Positions 26,461 to 38,700 of a DNA stretch of 64,000 nucleotides are shown here, in pieces. Position 1 is the first letter of the stretch. Each line of letters opens with the position of its first letter. The translations under genes and the position numbers were made by a program. This stretch comes from Lasioglossum baleicum (Eukaryota > Arthropoda > Insecta > Hymenoptera > Halictidae). The notes beneath the pieces are model-generated. The model was not told the origin of the DNA, made no database searches, and saw nothing but the letters and a program-made list of their open reading frames with translations. Location: the NCBI RefSeq assembly GCF_051020765.1, contig NW_027469588.1:1-64000 (forward strand), in the 5' to 3' direction.

Positions 26461-28018
26461 CGAGTAAAAACACGTGCGAGGTTTTGTGGGATGCGCATGC
26501 GCAGGTTTTGTGGGATGCGCATGCGCAGGTTTTGTGGGATGCGCATGCGCAGGTTTTTTGGGATGCGCATGCCTAGTCGAGCAAAAACACGTGCGAGAGG
26601 ATGCATCCCGCAGGCTAGTCGAGTAAAAACACGTGCGAGGTTTTGTGGGATGCGCATGCGCAGGTTTTGTGGGATGCGCATGCGCAGGTTTTTTGGGATG
26701 CGCATGCGCAGGTTTTTTGGGATGCGCATGCCTAGTCGAGCAAAAACACGTGCGAGAGGATGCATCCCGCAGGCTAGTCGAGCAAAAACACGTGCGAGAG
26801 GATGCATCCCGCAGGCTAGTCGAGTAAAAACACGTGCGAGAGGATGCATCCCGCAGGCTAGTCGAGTAAAAACACGTGCGAGAGGATGCATCCCGCTGGC
26901 TAGTCGAGTAAAAACACGTGCGAGGTTTTGTGGGATGCGCATGCGCAGGTTTTGTGGGATGCGCATGCGCAGGTTTTTTGGGATGCGCATGGCTAGTCGA
27001 GCAAAAACACGTGCGAGAGGATGCATCCCGCAGGCTAGTCGAGTAAAAACACGTGAGAGAGGATGCATCCCGCAGGCTAGTCGAGTAAAAACACGTGCGA
27101 GAGGATGCATCCCGCAGGCTAGTCGAGTAAAAACACGTGCGAGAGGATGCATCCCGCAGGCTAGTCGAGTAAAAACACGTGCGAGAGGATGCATCCCGCA
27201 GGCTAGTCGAGTAAAAACACGTGCGAGGTTTTGTGGGATGCGCATGCGCAGGTTTTTTGGGATGCGCATGGCTAGTCGAGCAAAAACACGTGCGAGAGGA
27301 TGCATCCCGCAGGGTAGTCGAGTGAAAACACGTGCGAGAGGATGCATCCCGCAGGCTAGTCGAGTAAAAACACGTGCGAGAGGATGCATCCTGCAGGCTA
27401 GTCGAGTAAAAACACGTGCGAGAGGATGCATCCCGCAGGCTAGTCGAGCAAAAACACGTGCGAGAGGATGCATCCCGCAGGCTAGTCGAGCAAAAACACG
27501 TGCGAGAGGATGCATCCCGCAGGCTAGTCGAGTAAAAACACGTGCGAGAGGATGCATCCCGCAGGCTAGTCGAGCACAAACACGTGCGAGAGGATGCATC
27601 CCGCAGGCTAGTCGAGCAAAAACACGTGCGAGAGGATGCATCCCGCAGGCTAGTCGAGCAAAAACACGTGCGAGAGGATGCATCCCGCAGGCTAGTCGAG
27701 TAAAAACACGTGCGAGGTTTTGTGGGATGCGCATGCGCAGGTTTTGTGGGATGCGCATGCGCAGGTTTTTTGGGATGCGCATGGCTAGTCGAGCAAAAAC
27801 ACGTGCGAGAGGATGCATCCCGCAGGCTAGTCGAGTAAAAACACGTGCGAGAGGATGCATCCCGCAGGCTAGTCGAGTAAAAACACGTGCGAGAGGATGC
27901 ATCCCGCAGGCTAGTCGAGTAAAAACACGTGCGAGAGGATGCATCCCGCAGGCTAGTCGAGTAAAAACACGTGCGAGAGGATGCATCCCGCAGGCTAGTC
28001 GAGTAAAAACACGTGCGA
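26461..28018 (+). repeat. Array segment between superrepeat copy 2 and the 1,347-bp duplication
   Basis: It has clusters with three B units (about 26480-26570) and with two consecutive C-type units (about 26638-26730), followed by runs of T-type A units, a GTGAGAGAGG unit near 27054 and a GCACAAAC unit near 27575. The CCTAGTCGAG junctions near 26573 and 26731 resemble those at 37.5-37.7, 41.7-41.9 and 49.2-49.4 kb. No unique sequence is present. Confidence 0.7.
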
Positions 28019-29365
28019 GGTTTTGTGGGATGCGCATGCGCAGGTTTTTTGGGATGCGCATGGCTAGTCGAGCAAAAACACGTGCGAGACGATGCATCCC
28101 GCAGGGTAGTCGAGTAAAAACACGTGCGAGAGGATGCATCCCGCAGGCTAGTCGAGTAAAAACACGTGCGAGAGGATGCATCCTGCAGGCTAGTCGAGTA
28201 AAAACACGTGCGAGAGGATGCATCCCGCAGGCTAGTCGAGCAAAAACACGTGCGAGAGGATGCATCCCGCAGGCTAGTCGAGCAAAAACACGTGCGAGAG
28301 GATGCATCCCGCAGGCTAGTCGAGTAAAAACACGTGCGAGAGGATGCATCCCGCAGACTAGTCGAGTAAAAACACGTGCGAGAGGATGCATCCTGCAGGC
28401 TAGTCGAGTAAGAACACGTGCGAGAGGAAGCATCCCGCAGGCTAGTCGAGCAAAAACACGTGCGAGAGGATGCATCCCGCAGGCTAGTCGAGCAAAAACA
28501 CGTGCGAGAGGATGCATCCCGCAGGCTAGTCGAGTAAAAACACGTGCGAGAGAATGCATCCCGCAGGCTAGTCGAGTAAAAACACGTGCGAGAGGATGCA
28601 TCCCGCAGGCTAGTCGAGTAAAAACACGTGCGAGGTTTTGTGGGATGCGCATGCGCAGGTTTTTTGGGATGCGCATGCGCAGGTTTTTTGGGATGCGCAT
28701 GCCTAGTCGAACAAAAACACGTGCGAGAGGATGCATCCCGCAGGCTAGTCGAGCAAAAACACGTGCGAGAGGATGCATCCCGCAGGCTAGTCGAGTAAAA
28801 ACACGTGCGAGAGGATGCATCCCGCAGGCTAGTCGAGCAAAAACACGTGCGAGAGGATGCATCCCGCAGGCTAGTCGAGTAAAAACACGTGCGACAGGAT
28901 GCATCCCGCAGGCTAGTCGAGCAAAAACACGTGCGAGAGGATGCATCCCGCAGGCTGGTCGAGCAAAAACACGTGCGAGAGGATGCATCCCGCAGGCTAG
29001 TCGGGTAAAAACACGTGCGAAAGGATGCATCCCGCAGGCTAGTCGAGTAAAAACACGTGCGAGGTTTTGTGGGATGCGCATGCGCAGGTTTTGTGGGATG
29101 CGCATGCGCAGGTTTTTTGGGATGCGCATGGCTAGTCGAGCAAAAACACGTGCGAGAGGATGCATCCCGCAGGGTAGTCGAGTAAAAACACGAGCGAGAG
29201 GATGCATCCCGCAGGCTAGTCGAGTAAAAACACGTGCAAGAGGATGCTTCCCGCAGGCTAGTCGAGTAAAAACACGTGCGAGAGGATGCATCCCGCAGGC
29301 TAGTCGAGTAAAAACACGTGCGAGAGGATGCATCCCGCAGGCTAGTCGAGTAAAAACACGTGCGA
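28019..29365 (+). repeat. 1,347-bp tandem duplication, copy 1
   Basis: It has a distinctive set of private variants: GAGACGATG (28086), GTAAGAACAC (28408), GAAGCATCC (about 28428), TCGAACAAAA (about 28707) and GCGACAGG (28891). All recur 1,347 bp later. I noticed no internal difference between the copies, which suggests a very recent duplication. The left boundary lies in generic T-type units. Confidence 0.9.
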
Positions 29366-30754
29366 GGTTTTGTGGGATGCGCATGCGCAGGTTTTTTGGG
29401 ATGCGCATGGCTAGTCGAGCAAAAACACGTGCGAGACGATGCATCCCGCAGGGTAGTCGAGTAAAAACACGTGCGAGAGGATGCATCCCGCAGGCTAGTC
29501 GAGTAAAAACACGTGCGAGAGGATGCATCCTGCAGGCTAGTCGAGTAAAAACACGTGCGAGAGGATGCATCCCGCAGGCTAGTCGAGCAAAAACACGTGC
29601 GAGAGGATGCATCCCGCAGGCTAGTCGAGCAAAAACACGTGCGAGAGGATGCATCCCGCAGGCTAGTCGAGTAAAAACACGTGCGAGAGGATGCATCCCG
29701 CAGACTAGTCGAGTAAAAACACGTGCGAGAGGATGCATCCTGCAGGCTAGTCGAGTAAGAACACGTGCGAGAGGAAGCATCCCGCAGGCTAGTCGAGCAA
29801 AAACACGTGCGAGAGGATGCATCCCGCAGGCTAGTCGAGCAAAAACACGTGCGAGAGGATGCATCCCGCAGGCTAGTCGAGTAAAAACACGTGCGAGAGA
29901 ATGCATCCCGCAGGCTAGTCGAGTAAAAACACGTGCGAGAGGATGCATCCCGCAGGCTAGTCGAGTAAAAACACGTGCGAGGTTTTGTGGGATGCGCATG
30001 CGCAGGTTTTTTGGGATGCGCATGCGCAGGTTTTTTGGGATGCGCATGCCTAGTCGAACAAAAACACGTGCGAGAGGATGCATCCCGCAGGCTAGTCGAG
30101 CAAAAACACGTGCGAGAGGATGCATCCCGCAGGCTAGTCGAGTAAAAACACGTGCGAGAGGATGCATCCCGCAGGCTAGTCGAGCAAAAACACGTGCGAG
30201 AGGATGCATCCCGCAGGCTAGTCGAGTAAAAACACGTGCGACAGGATGCATCCCGCAGGCTAGTCGAGCAAAAACACGTGCGAGAGGATGCATCCCGCAG
30301 GCTGGTCGAGCAAAAACACGTGCGAGAGGATGCATCCCGCAGGCTAGTCGGGTAAAAACACGTGCGAAAGGATGCATCCCGCAGGCTAGTCGAGTAAAAA
30401 CACGTGCGAGGTTTTGTGGGATGCGCATGCGCAGGTTTTGTGGGATGCGCATGCGCAGGTTTTTTGGGATGCGCATGGCTAGTCGAGCAAAAACACGTGC
30501 GAGAGGATGCATCCCGCAGGGTAGTCGAGTAAAAACACGAGCGAGAGGATGCATCCCGCAGGCTAGTCGAGTAAAAACACGTGCAAGAGGATGCTTCCCG
30601 CAGGCTAGTCGAGTAAAAACACGTGCGAGAGGATGCATCCCGCAGGCTAGTCGAGTAAAAACACGTGCGAGAGGATGCATACCGCAGGCTAGTCGAGTAA
30701 AAACACGTGCGAGAGGATGCATCCCGCAGGCTAGTCGAGTAAAAACACGTGCGA
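29366..30754 (+). repeat. 1,347-bp tandem duplication, copy 2 (with one extra unit)
   Basis: Private variants recur at 29433, 29755, about 29775, about 30054 and 30238. The copy is 42 bp longer at its right end because of one added A unit; a unit there has ATACCGCAG (near 30679) in place of ATCCCGCAG. Confidence 0.9.
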
Positions 30755-31444
30755 GGTTTTGTGGGATGCGCATGCGCAGGTTTTGTGGGATGCGCATGCG
30801 CAGGTTTTTTGGGATGCGCATGGCTAGTCGAGCAAAAACACGTGCGAGAGGATGCATCCCGCAGGGTAGTCGAGTAAAAACACGTGCGAGAGGATGCATC
30901 CCGTAGGCTAGTCGAGTAAAAACACGTGCGAGAGGATGCATCCCGCAGGCTAGTCGAGCAAAAACACGTGCGAGAGGATGCATCCCGCAGGCTAGTCGAG
31001 TAAAAACACGTGCGAGAGGATGCATCCCGCAGGCTAGTCGAGCACAAACACGTGCGAGAGGATGCATCCCGCAGGCTAGTCGAGCAAAAACACGTGCGAG
31101 AGGATGCATCCCGCAGGCTAGTCGAGCAAAAACACGTGCGAGAGGATGCATCCCGCAGGCTAGTCGAGTAAAAACACGTGCGAGGTTTTGTGGGATGCGC
31201 ATGCGCAGGTTTTGTGGGATGCGCATGCGCACGTTTTTTGGGATGCGCATGGCTAGTCGAGCAAAAACACGTGCGAGAGGATGCATCCCGCAGGCTAGTC
31301 GAGTAAAAACACGTGCGGGAGTATGCATCCCGCAGGCTAGTCGAGTAAAAACACGTGCGAGAGGATGCATCCCGCAGGCTAGTCGAGTAAAAACACGTGC
31401 GAGAGGATGCATCCCGCAGGCTAGTCGAGTAAAAACACGTGCGA
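30755..31444 (+). repeat. Array segment with GCACAAAC and GCGGGAGTATG units
   Basis: The segment carries the same series as 5.8-6.4 kb: GGGTAG unit, GCACAAAC unit (31042), double-B cluster, GCGGGAGTATG unit (about 31316). Two private changes are CCCGTAGG (30901-30908), which puts a stop in the otherwise open + frame, and GCGCACGTTTT (about 31227) in a C unit. Confidence 0.7.
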
Positions 31445-33955
31445 GGTTTTGTGGGATGCGCATGCGCAGGTTTTTTGGGATGCGCATGGCTAGTCGAGCA
31501 AAAACACGTGCGAGAGGATGCATCCCGCAGGGTAGTCGAGTAAAAACACGTGCGAGAGGATGCATCCCGCAGGCTAGTCGAGTAAAAACACGTGCGAGAG
31601 GATGCATCCTGCAGGCTAGTCGAGTAAAAACACGTGCGAGAGGATGCATCCCGCAGGCTAGTCGAGCAAAAACACGTGCGAGAGGATGCATCCCGCAGGC
31701 TAGTCGAGCAAAAACACGTGCGAGAGGATGCATCCCGCAGGCTAGTCGAGTAAAAACACGTGCGAGAGGATGCATCCCGCAGGGTAGTCGAGTAAAAACA
31801 CGTGCGAGAGGATGCATCCCGCAGGCTAGTCGAGTAAAAACACGTGCGAGAGGATGCATCCCGCAGGCTAGTCGAGTAAAAACACGTGCGAGGTTTTATG
31901 GGATGCGCATGCGCAGGTTTTTTGGGATGCGCATGGCTAGTCGAGCAAAAACACGTGCGAGAGGATGCATCCCGCAGGGTAGTCGAGTAAAAACACGTGC
32001 GAGAGGATGCATCCCGCAGGCTAGTCGAGTAAAAACACGTGCGAGGTTTTGTGGGATGCGCATGCGCAGGTTTTTTGGGATGCGCATGGCTAGTCGAGCA
32101 AAAACACGTGCGAGAGGCTGCATCCCGCAGGCTAGTCGAGCAAAAACACGTGCGAGAGGATGCATCCCGCAGGCTAGTCGAGTAAAAACACGTGCGAGAG
32201 AATGCATCCCGCAGGCTAGTCGAGTAAAAACACGTGCGAGAGGATGCATCCCGCAGGCTAGTCGAGTAAAAACACGTGCGAGGTTTTGTGGGATGCGCAT
32301 GCGCAGGTTTTGTGGGATGCGCATGCGCAGGTTTTTTGGGATGCGCATGGCTAGTCGAGCAAAAACACGTGCGAGAGGATGCATCCCGCAGGGTAGTCGA
32401 GCAAAAACACGTGCGAGAGGATGCATCCCGCAGGCTAGTCGAGTAAAAACACGTGCGAGAGGATGCATCCCGCAGGCTAGTCGAGCAAAAACACGTGCGA
32501 GAGGATGCATCCCGCAGGGTAGTCGAGCAAAAACACGTGCGAGAGGATGCATCCCGCAGGCTAGTCGAGTAAAAACACGTGCGAGAGGATGCATCCCGCA
32601 GGCTAGTCGAGCAAAAACACGTGCGAGAGGATGCATCCCGCAGGCTAGTCGAGTAAAAACACGTGCGAGAGGATGCATCCCGCAGGCTAGTCGAGCAAAA
32701 ACACGTGCGAGAGGATGCATCCCGCAGGCTGGTCGAGCAAAAACACGTGCGAGAGGATGCATCCCGCAGGCTAGTCGAGTAAAAACACGTGCGAGAGGAT
32801 GCATCCTGCAGGCTAGTCGAGTAAAATCACGTGCGAGAGTATGCATCCCGCAGGCTAGTCGAGTAAAAACACGTGCGAGAGGATGCATCCCGCAGGCTAG
32901 TCGGGTAAAAACACGTGCGAAAGGATGCATCCCGCAGGCTAGTCGAGTAAAAACACGTGCGAGGTTTTGTGGGATGCGCATGCGCAGGTTTTGTGGGATG
33001 CGCATGCGCAGGTTTTTTGGGATGCGCATGGCTAGTCGAGCAAAAACACGTGCGAGAGGATGCATCCCGCAGGGTAGTCGAGTAAAAACACGAGCGAGAG
33101 GATGCATCCCGCAGACTAGTCGAGTAAAAACACGTGCAAGAGGATGCTTCCCGCAGGCTAGTCGAGTAAAAACACGTGCGAGAGGATGCATCCCGCAGGC
33201 TAGTCGAGTAAAAACACGTGCGAGAGGATGCATCCCGCAGGCTAGTCGAGTAAAAACACGTGCGAGGTTTTGTGGGATGCGCATGCGCAGGTTTTGTGGG
33301 ATGCGCATGCGCAGGTTTTTTGGGATGCGCATGGCTAGTCGAGCAAAAACACGTGCGAGAGGATGCATCCCGCAGGGTAATCGAGTAAAAACACGTGCGA
33401 GAGGATGCATCCCGCAGGCTAGTCGAGTAAAAACACGTGCGAGAGGATGCATCCTGCAGGCTAGTCGAGTAAAAACACGTGCGAGAGGATGCATCCCGCA
33501 GGCTAGTCGAGCAAAAACACGTGCGAGAGGATGCATCCCGCAGGCTAGTCGAGCAAAAACACGTGCGAGAGGATGCATCCCGCAGGCTAGTCGAGTAAAA
33601 ACGCGTGCGAGAGGATGCATCCCGCAGGCTAGTCGAGTAAAAACACGTGCGAGGTTTTGTGGGATGCGCATGCGCAGGTTTTGTGGGATGCGCATGCGCA
33701 GGTTTTTTGGGATGCGCATGGCTAGTCGAGCAAAAACACGTGCGAGAGGATGCATCCCGCAGGGTAGTCGAGTAAAAACACGTGCGAGAGGATGCATCCC
33801 GCAGGCTAGTCGAGTAAAAACACGTGCGGGAGTATGCATCCCGCAGGCTAGTCGAGTAAAAACACGTGCGAGAGGATGCATCCCGCAGGCTAGTCGAGTA
33901 AAAACACGTGCGAGAGGATGCATCCCGCAGGCTAGTCGAGTAAAAACACGTGCGA
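31445..33955 (+). repeat. 2.5-kb block, copy 1
   Basis: The next copy starts exactly 2,511 bp later, at 33956. The offset falls to 2,385 (three A units fewer) between GAGAATGC (32201/34712) and TAAAATCACG (32822/35207). From about 31.9 to 33.9 kb it also matches 3.2-5.2 kb at a constant offset of 28,713. It contains copy 3 of the 943-bp block (32020-32962). Confidence 0.85.
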
Positions 33956-35720
33956 GGTTTTGTGGGATGCGCATGCGCAGGTTTTTTGGGATGCGCATGG
34001 CTAGTCGAGCAAAAACACGTGCGAGAGGATGCATCCCGCAGGGTAGTCGAGTAAAAACACGTGCGAGAGGATGCATCCCGCAGGCTAGTCGAGTAAAAAC
34101 ACGTGCGAGAGGATGCATCCTGCAGGCTAGTCGAGTAAAAACACGTGCGAGAGGATGCATCCCGCAGACTAGTCGAGCAAAAACACGTGCGAGAGGATGC
34201 ATCCCGCAGGCTAGTCGAGCAAAAACACGTGCGAGAGGATGCATCCCGCAGGCTAGTCGAGTAAAAACACGTGCGAGAGGATGCATCCCGCAGGGTAGTC
34301 GAGTAAAAACACGTGCGAGAGGATGCATCCCGCAGGCTAGTCGAGTAAAAACACGTGCGAGAGGATGCATCCCGCAGGCTAGTCGAGTAAAAACACGTGC
34401 GAGGTTTTGTGGGATGCGCATGCGCAGGTTTTTTGGGATGCGCATGGCTAGTCGAGCAAAAACACGTGCGAGAGGATGCATCCCGCAGGGTAGTCGAGTA
34501 AAAACACGTGCGAGAGGATGCATCCCGCAGGCTAGTCGAGTAAAAACACGTGCGAGGTTTTGTGGGATGCGCATGCGCAGGTTTTTTGGGATGCGCATGG
34601 CTAGTCGAGCAAAAACACGTGCGAGAGGATGCATCCCGCAGGCTAGTCGAGCAAAAACACGTGCGAGAGGATGCATCCCGCAGGCTAGTCGAGTAAAAAC
34701 ACGTGCGAGAGAATGCATCCCGCAGGCTAGTCGAGTAAAAACACGTGCGAGAGGATGCATCCCGCAGGCTAGTCGAGTAAAAACACGTGCGAGGTTTTGT
34801 GGGATGCGCATGCGCAGGTTTTGTGGGATGCGCATGCGCAGGTTTTTTGGGATGCGCATGGCTAGTCGAGCAAAAACACGTGCGAGAGGATGCATCCCGC
34901 AGGGTAGTCGAGCAAAAACACGTGCGAGAGGATGCATCCCGCAGGCTAGTCGAGTAAAAACACGTGCGAGAGGATGCATCCTGCAGGCTAGTCGAGCAAA
35001 AACACGTGCGAGAGGATGCATCCCGCAGGCTAGTCGAGTAAAAACACGTGCGAGAGGATGCATCCCGCAGGCTAGTCGAGCAAAAACACGTGCGAGAGGA
35101 TGCATCCCGCAGGCTGGTCGAGCAAAAACACGTGCGAGAGGATGCATCCCGCAGGCTAGTCGAGTAAAAACACGTGCGAGAGGATGCATCCTGCAGGCTA
35201 GTCGAGTAAAATCACGTGCGAGAGTATGCATCCCGCAGGCTAGTCGAGTAAAAACACGTGCGAGAGGATGCATCCCGCAGGCTAGTCGGGTAAAAACACG
35301 TGCGAAAGGATGCATCCCGCAGGCTAGTCGAGTAAAAACACGTGCGAGGTTTTGTGGGATGCGCATGCGCAGGTTTTGTGGGATGCGCATGCGCAGGTTT
35401 TTTGGGATGCGCATGGCTAGTCGAGCAAAAACACGTGCGAGAGGATGCATCCCGCAGGGTAGTCGAGTAAAAACACGAGCGAGAGGATGCATCCCGCAGA
35501 CTAGTCGAGTAAAAACACGTGCAAGAGGATGCTTCCCGCAGGCTAGTCGAGTAAAAACACGTGCGAGAGGATGCATCCCGCAGGCTAGTCGAGTAAAAAC
35601 ACGTGCGAGAGGATGCATCCCGCAGGCTAGTCGAGTAAAAACACGTGCGAGGTTTTGTGGGATGCGCATGCGCAGGTTTTGTGGGATGCGCATGCGCAGG
35701 TTTTTTGGGATGCGCATGGC
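33956..35720 (+). repeat. 2.5-kb block, copy 2 (shortened)
   Basis: It lacks three A units relative to copy 1 and shares AGACTAGTCGAGC (34166) with copy 3 only. It contains copy 4 of the 943-bp block (34531-35347, shortened by 126 bp). It is followed by a single, partly deleted copy of the repeat that is triplicated at 45.4-47.8 kb. Confidence 0.85.
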
Positions 35721-36415
35721 TAGTCGAGCAAAAACACGTGCGAGAGGATGCATCCCGCAGGGTAGTCGAGTAAAAACACGTGCGAGAGGATGCATCCCGC
35801 AGGCTAGTCGAGTAAAAACACGTGCGAGAGGATGCATCCCGCAGGCTAGTCGAGCAAAAACACGTGCGAGAGGATGCATCCCGCAGGCTAGTCGAGTAAA
35901 AACACGTGCGAGAGGATGCATCCCGCAGGCTAGTCGAGCACAAACACGTGCGAGAGGATGCATCCCGCAGGCTAGTCGAGTAAAAACACGTGCGAGAGGA
36001 TGCATCCCGCAGGCTAGTCGAGTAAAAACACGTGCGAGAGGATGCATCCCGCAGGCTAGTCGAGTAAAAACACGTGCGAGAGGATGCATCCCGCAGGGTA
36101 GTCGAGTAAAAACACGTGCGAGAGGATGCATCCCGCAGGCTAGTCGAGTAAAAACACGTGCGAGAGGATGCATCCTGCAGGCTAGTCGAGTAAAAACACG
36201 TGCGAGAGGATGCATCCCGCAGGCTAGTCGAGCAAAAACACGTGCGAGAGGATGCATCCCGCAGGCTAGTCGAGCAAAAACACGTGCGAGAGGATGCATC
36301 CCATAGGGTAGTCGAGTAAAAACACGTGCGAGAGGATGCATCCCGCAGGCTAGTCGAGTAAAAACACGTGCGAGAGGATGCATCCCGCAGGCTAGTCGAG
36401 TAAAAACACGTGCGA
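35651..36415 (+). repeat. Single shortened counterpart of the 45.4-47.8 kb repeat
   Basis: It starts at the same place as the triplicated stretch (35651 + 9,774 = 45425) but spans only 765 bp against 2,658 bp there. It holds the GGGTAG, GCACAAAC and CCTGCAG units but lacks the internal B cluster and GCGGGAGTATG unit. A private CCCATAGGG (36301-36309) breaks the open + frame. Confidence 0.75.
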
Positions 36416-38700
36416 GGTTTTGTGGGATGCGCATGCGCAGGTTTTTTGGGATGCGCATGGCTAGTCGAGCAAAAACACGTGCGAGAGGATGCATCCCGCA
36501 GGGTAGTCGAGTAAAAACACGTGCGAGAGGATGCATCCCGCAGGCTAGTCGAGTAAAAACACGTGCGAGAGGATGCATCCTGCAGGCTAGTCGAGTAAAA
36601 ACACGTGCGAGAGGATGCATCCCGCAGGCTAGTCGAGCAAAAACACGTGCGAGAGGATGCATCCCGCAGGCTAGTCGAGCAAAAACACGTGCGAGAGGAT
36701 GCATCCCGCAGGCTAGTCGAGTAAAAACACGTGCGAGAGGATGCATCCCGCAGGCTAGTCGAGTAAAAACACGTGCGAGAGGATGCATCCTGCAGGCTAG
36801 TCGAGCAAAAACACGTGCGAGAGGATGCATCCCGCAGGCTAGTCGAGCAAAAACACGTGCGAGAGGATGCATCCCGCAGGCTAGTCGAGCAAAAACACGT
36901 GGGAGAGGATGCATCCCGCAGGCTAGTCGAGTAAAAACACGTGCGAGAGGATGCATCCCGCAGGCTAGTCGAGTAAAAACACGTGCGAGAGGATGCATCC
37001 CGCAGGCTAGTCGAGTAAAAACACGTGCGAGGTTTTGTGGGATGCGCATGCGCAGGTTTTTTGGGATGCGCATGCCTAGTCGAGCAAAAACACGTGCGAG
37101 AGGATGCATCCCGCAGGCTAGTCGAGTAGAAACACGTGCGAGGTTTTGTGGGATGCGCATGCGCAGGTTTTTTGGGATGCGCATGCGCAGGTTTTTTGGG
37201 ATGCGCATGCCTAGTCGAGCAAAAACACGTGCGAGAGGATGCATCCCGCAGGCTAGTCGAGCAAAAACACGTGCGAGAGGATGCATCCCGCAGGCTAGTC
37301 GAGCAAAAACACGTGCGAGAGGATGCATCCCGCAGGCTAGTCGAGTAAAAACACGTGCGAGAGGATGCATCCCGCAGGCTAGTCGAGTAAAAACACGTGC
37401 GAGAGGATGCATCCCGCAGGCTAGTCGAGTAAAAACACGTGCGAGGTTTTGTGGGATGCGCATGCGCAGGTTTTGTGGGATGCGCATGCGCAGGTTTTTT
37501 GGGATGCGCATGCCTAGTCGAGCAAAAACACGTGCGAGAGGATGCATCCCGCAGGCTAGTCGAGTAAAAACACGTGCGAGGTTTTGTGGGATGCGCATGC
37601 GCAGGTTTTGTGGGATGCGCATGCGCAGGTTTTTTGGGATGCGCATGCGCAGGTTTTTTGGGATGCGCATGCCTAGTCGAGCAAAAACACGTGCGAGAGG
37701 ATGCATCCCGCAGGCTAGTCGAGCAAAAACACGTGCGAGAGGATGCATCCCGCAGGCTAGTCGAGTAAAAACACGTGCGAGAGGATGCATCCCGCAGGCT
37801 AGTCGAGCAAAAACACGTGCGAGAGGATGCATCCCGCAGGCTAGTCGAGTAAAAACACGTGCGAGAGGATGCATCCCGCAGGCTAGTCGAGCACAAACAC
37901 GTGCGAGAGGATGCATCCCGCAGGCTAGTCGAGCAAAAACACGTGCGAGGTTTTGTGGGATGCGCATGCGCAGGTTTTGTGGGATGCGCATGCGCAGGTT
38001 TTTTGGGATGCGCATGCGCAGGTTTTTTGGGATGCGCATGGCTAGTCGAGCAAAAACACGTGCGAGAGGATGCATCCCGCAGGCTAGTCGAGTAAAAACA
38101 CGTGCGAGAGGATGCATCCCGCAGGCTAGTCGAGTAAAAACACGTGCGAGAGGATGCATCCCGCAGGCTAGTCGAGTAAAAACACGTGCGAGAGGATGCA
38201 TCCCGCAGGCTAGTCGAGTAAAAACACGTGCGAGGTTTTGTGGGATGCGCATGCGCAGGTTTTTTGGGATGCGCATGGCTAGTCGAGCAAAAACACGTGC
38301 GAGAGGATGCATCCCGCAGGGTAGTCGAGTAAAAACACGTGCGAGAGGATGCATCCCGCAGGCTAGTCGAGTAAAAACACGTGCGAGAGGATGCATCCCG
38401 CAGGCTAGTCGAGTAAAAACACGTGCGAGGTTTTGTGGGATGCGCATGCGCAGGTTTTGTGGGACGCGCATGCGCAGGTTTTGTGGGATGCGCATGCGCA
38501 GGTTTTTTGGGATGCGCATGGCTAGTCGAGCAAAAACACGTGCGAGAGGATGCATCCCGCTGGCTAGTCGAGTAAAAACACGAGCGAGGTTTTGTGGGAT
38601 GCGCATGCGCAGGTTTTGTGGGATGCGCATGCGCAGGTTTTTTGGGATGCGCATGGCTAGTCGAGCAAAAACACGTGCGAGAGGATGCATCCCGCAGGGT
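36416..38700 (+). repeat. 2.3-kb block, copy 1 of 3
   Basis: Markers are GTAGAAAC (37126) and GGGACGCGC (38461). Both recur at exactly +11,751 (48877 and 50212). Between them the offset dips to 11,733 at the GCACAAAC unit (37891/49624), because one copy has a B unit more and an A unit fewer; later changes restore it. Confidence 0.85.

Noticed and set aside
35207..35217. Yeast-type centromere element CDEI (RTCACRTG) in the AATCACGTG variant units
   Set aside because: It arises from one A-to-T change in a few units and lacks any CDEII or CDEIII partner; the common form AACACGTG does not fit.
37136..37348. Short + strand frames of 60-110 codons starting MRGFVGCACAG or MREDASRR
   Set aside because: They are the third + frame, opened only where several GAGC units follow each other and closed by the TAA in each GAGTAAAA unit.
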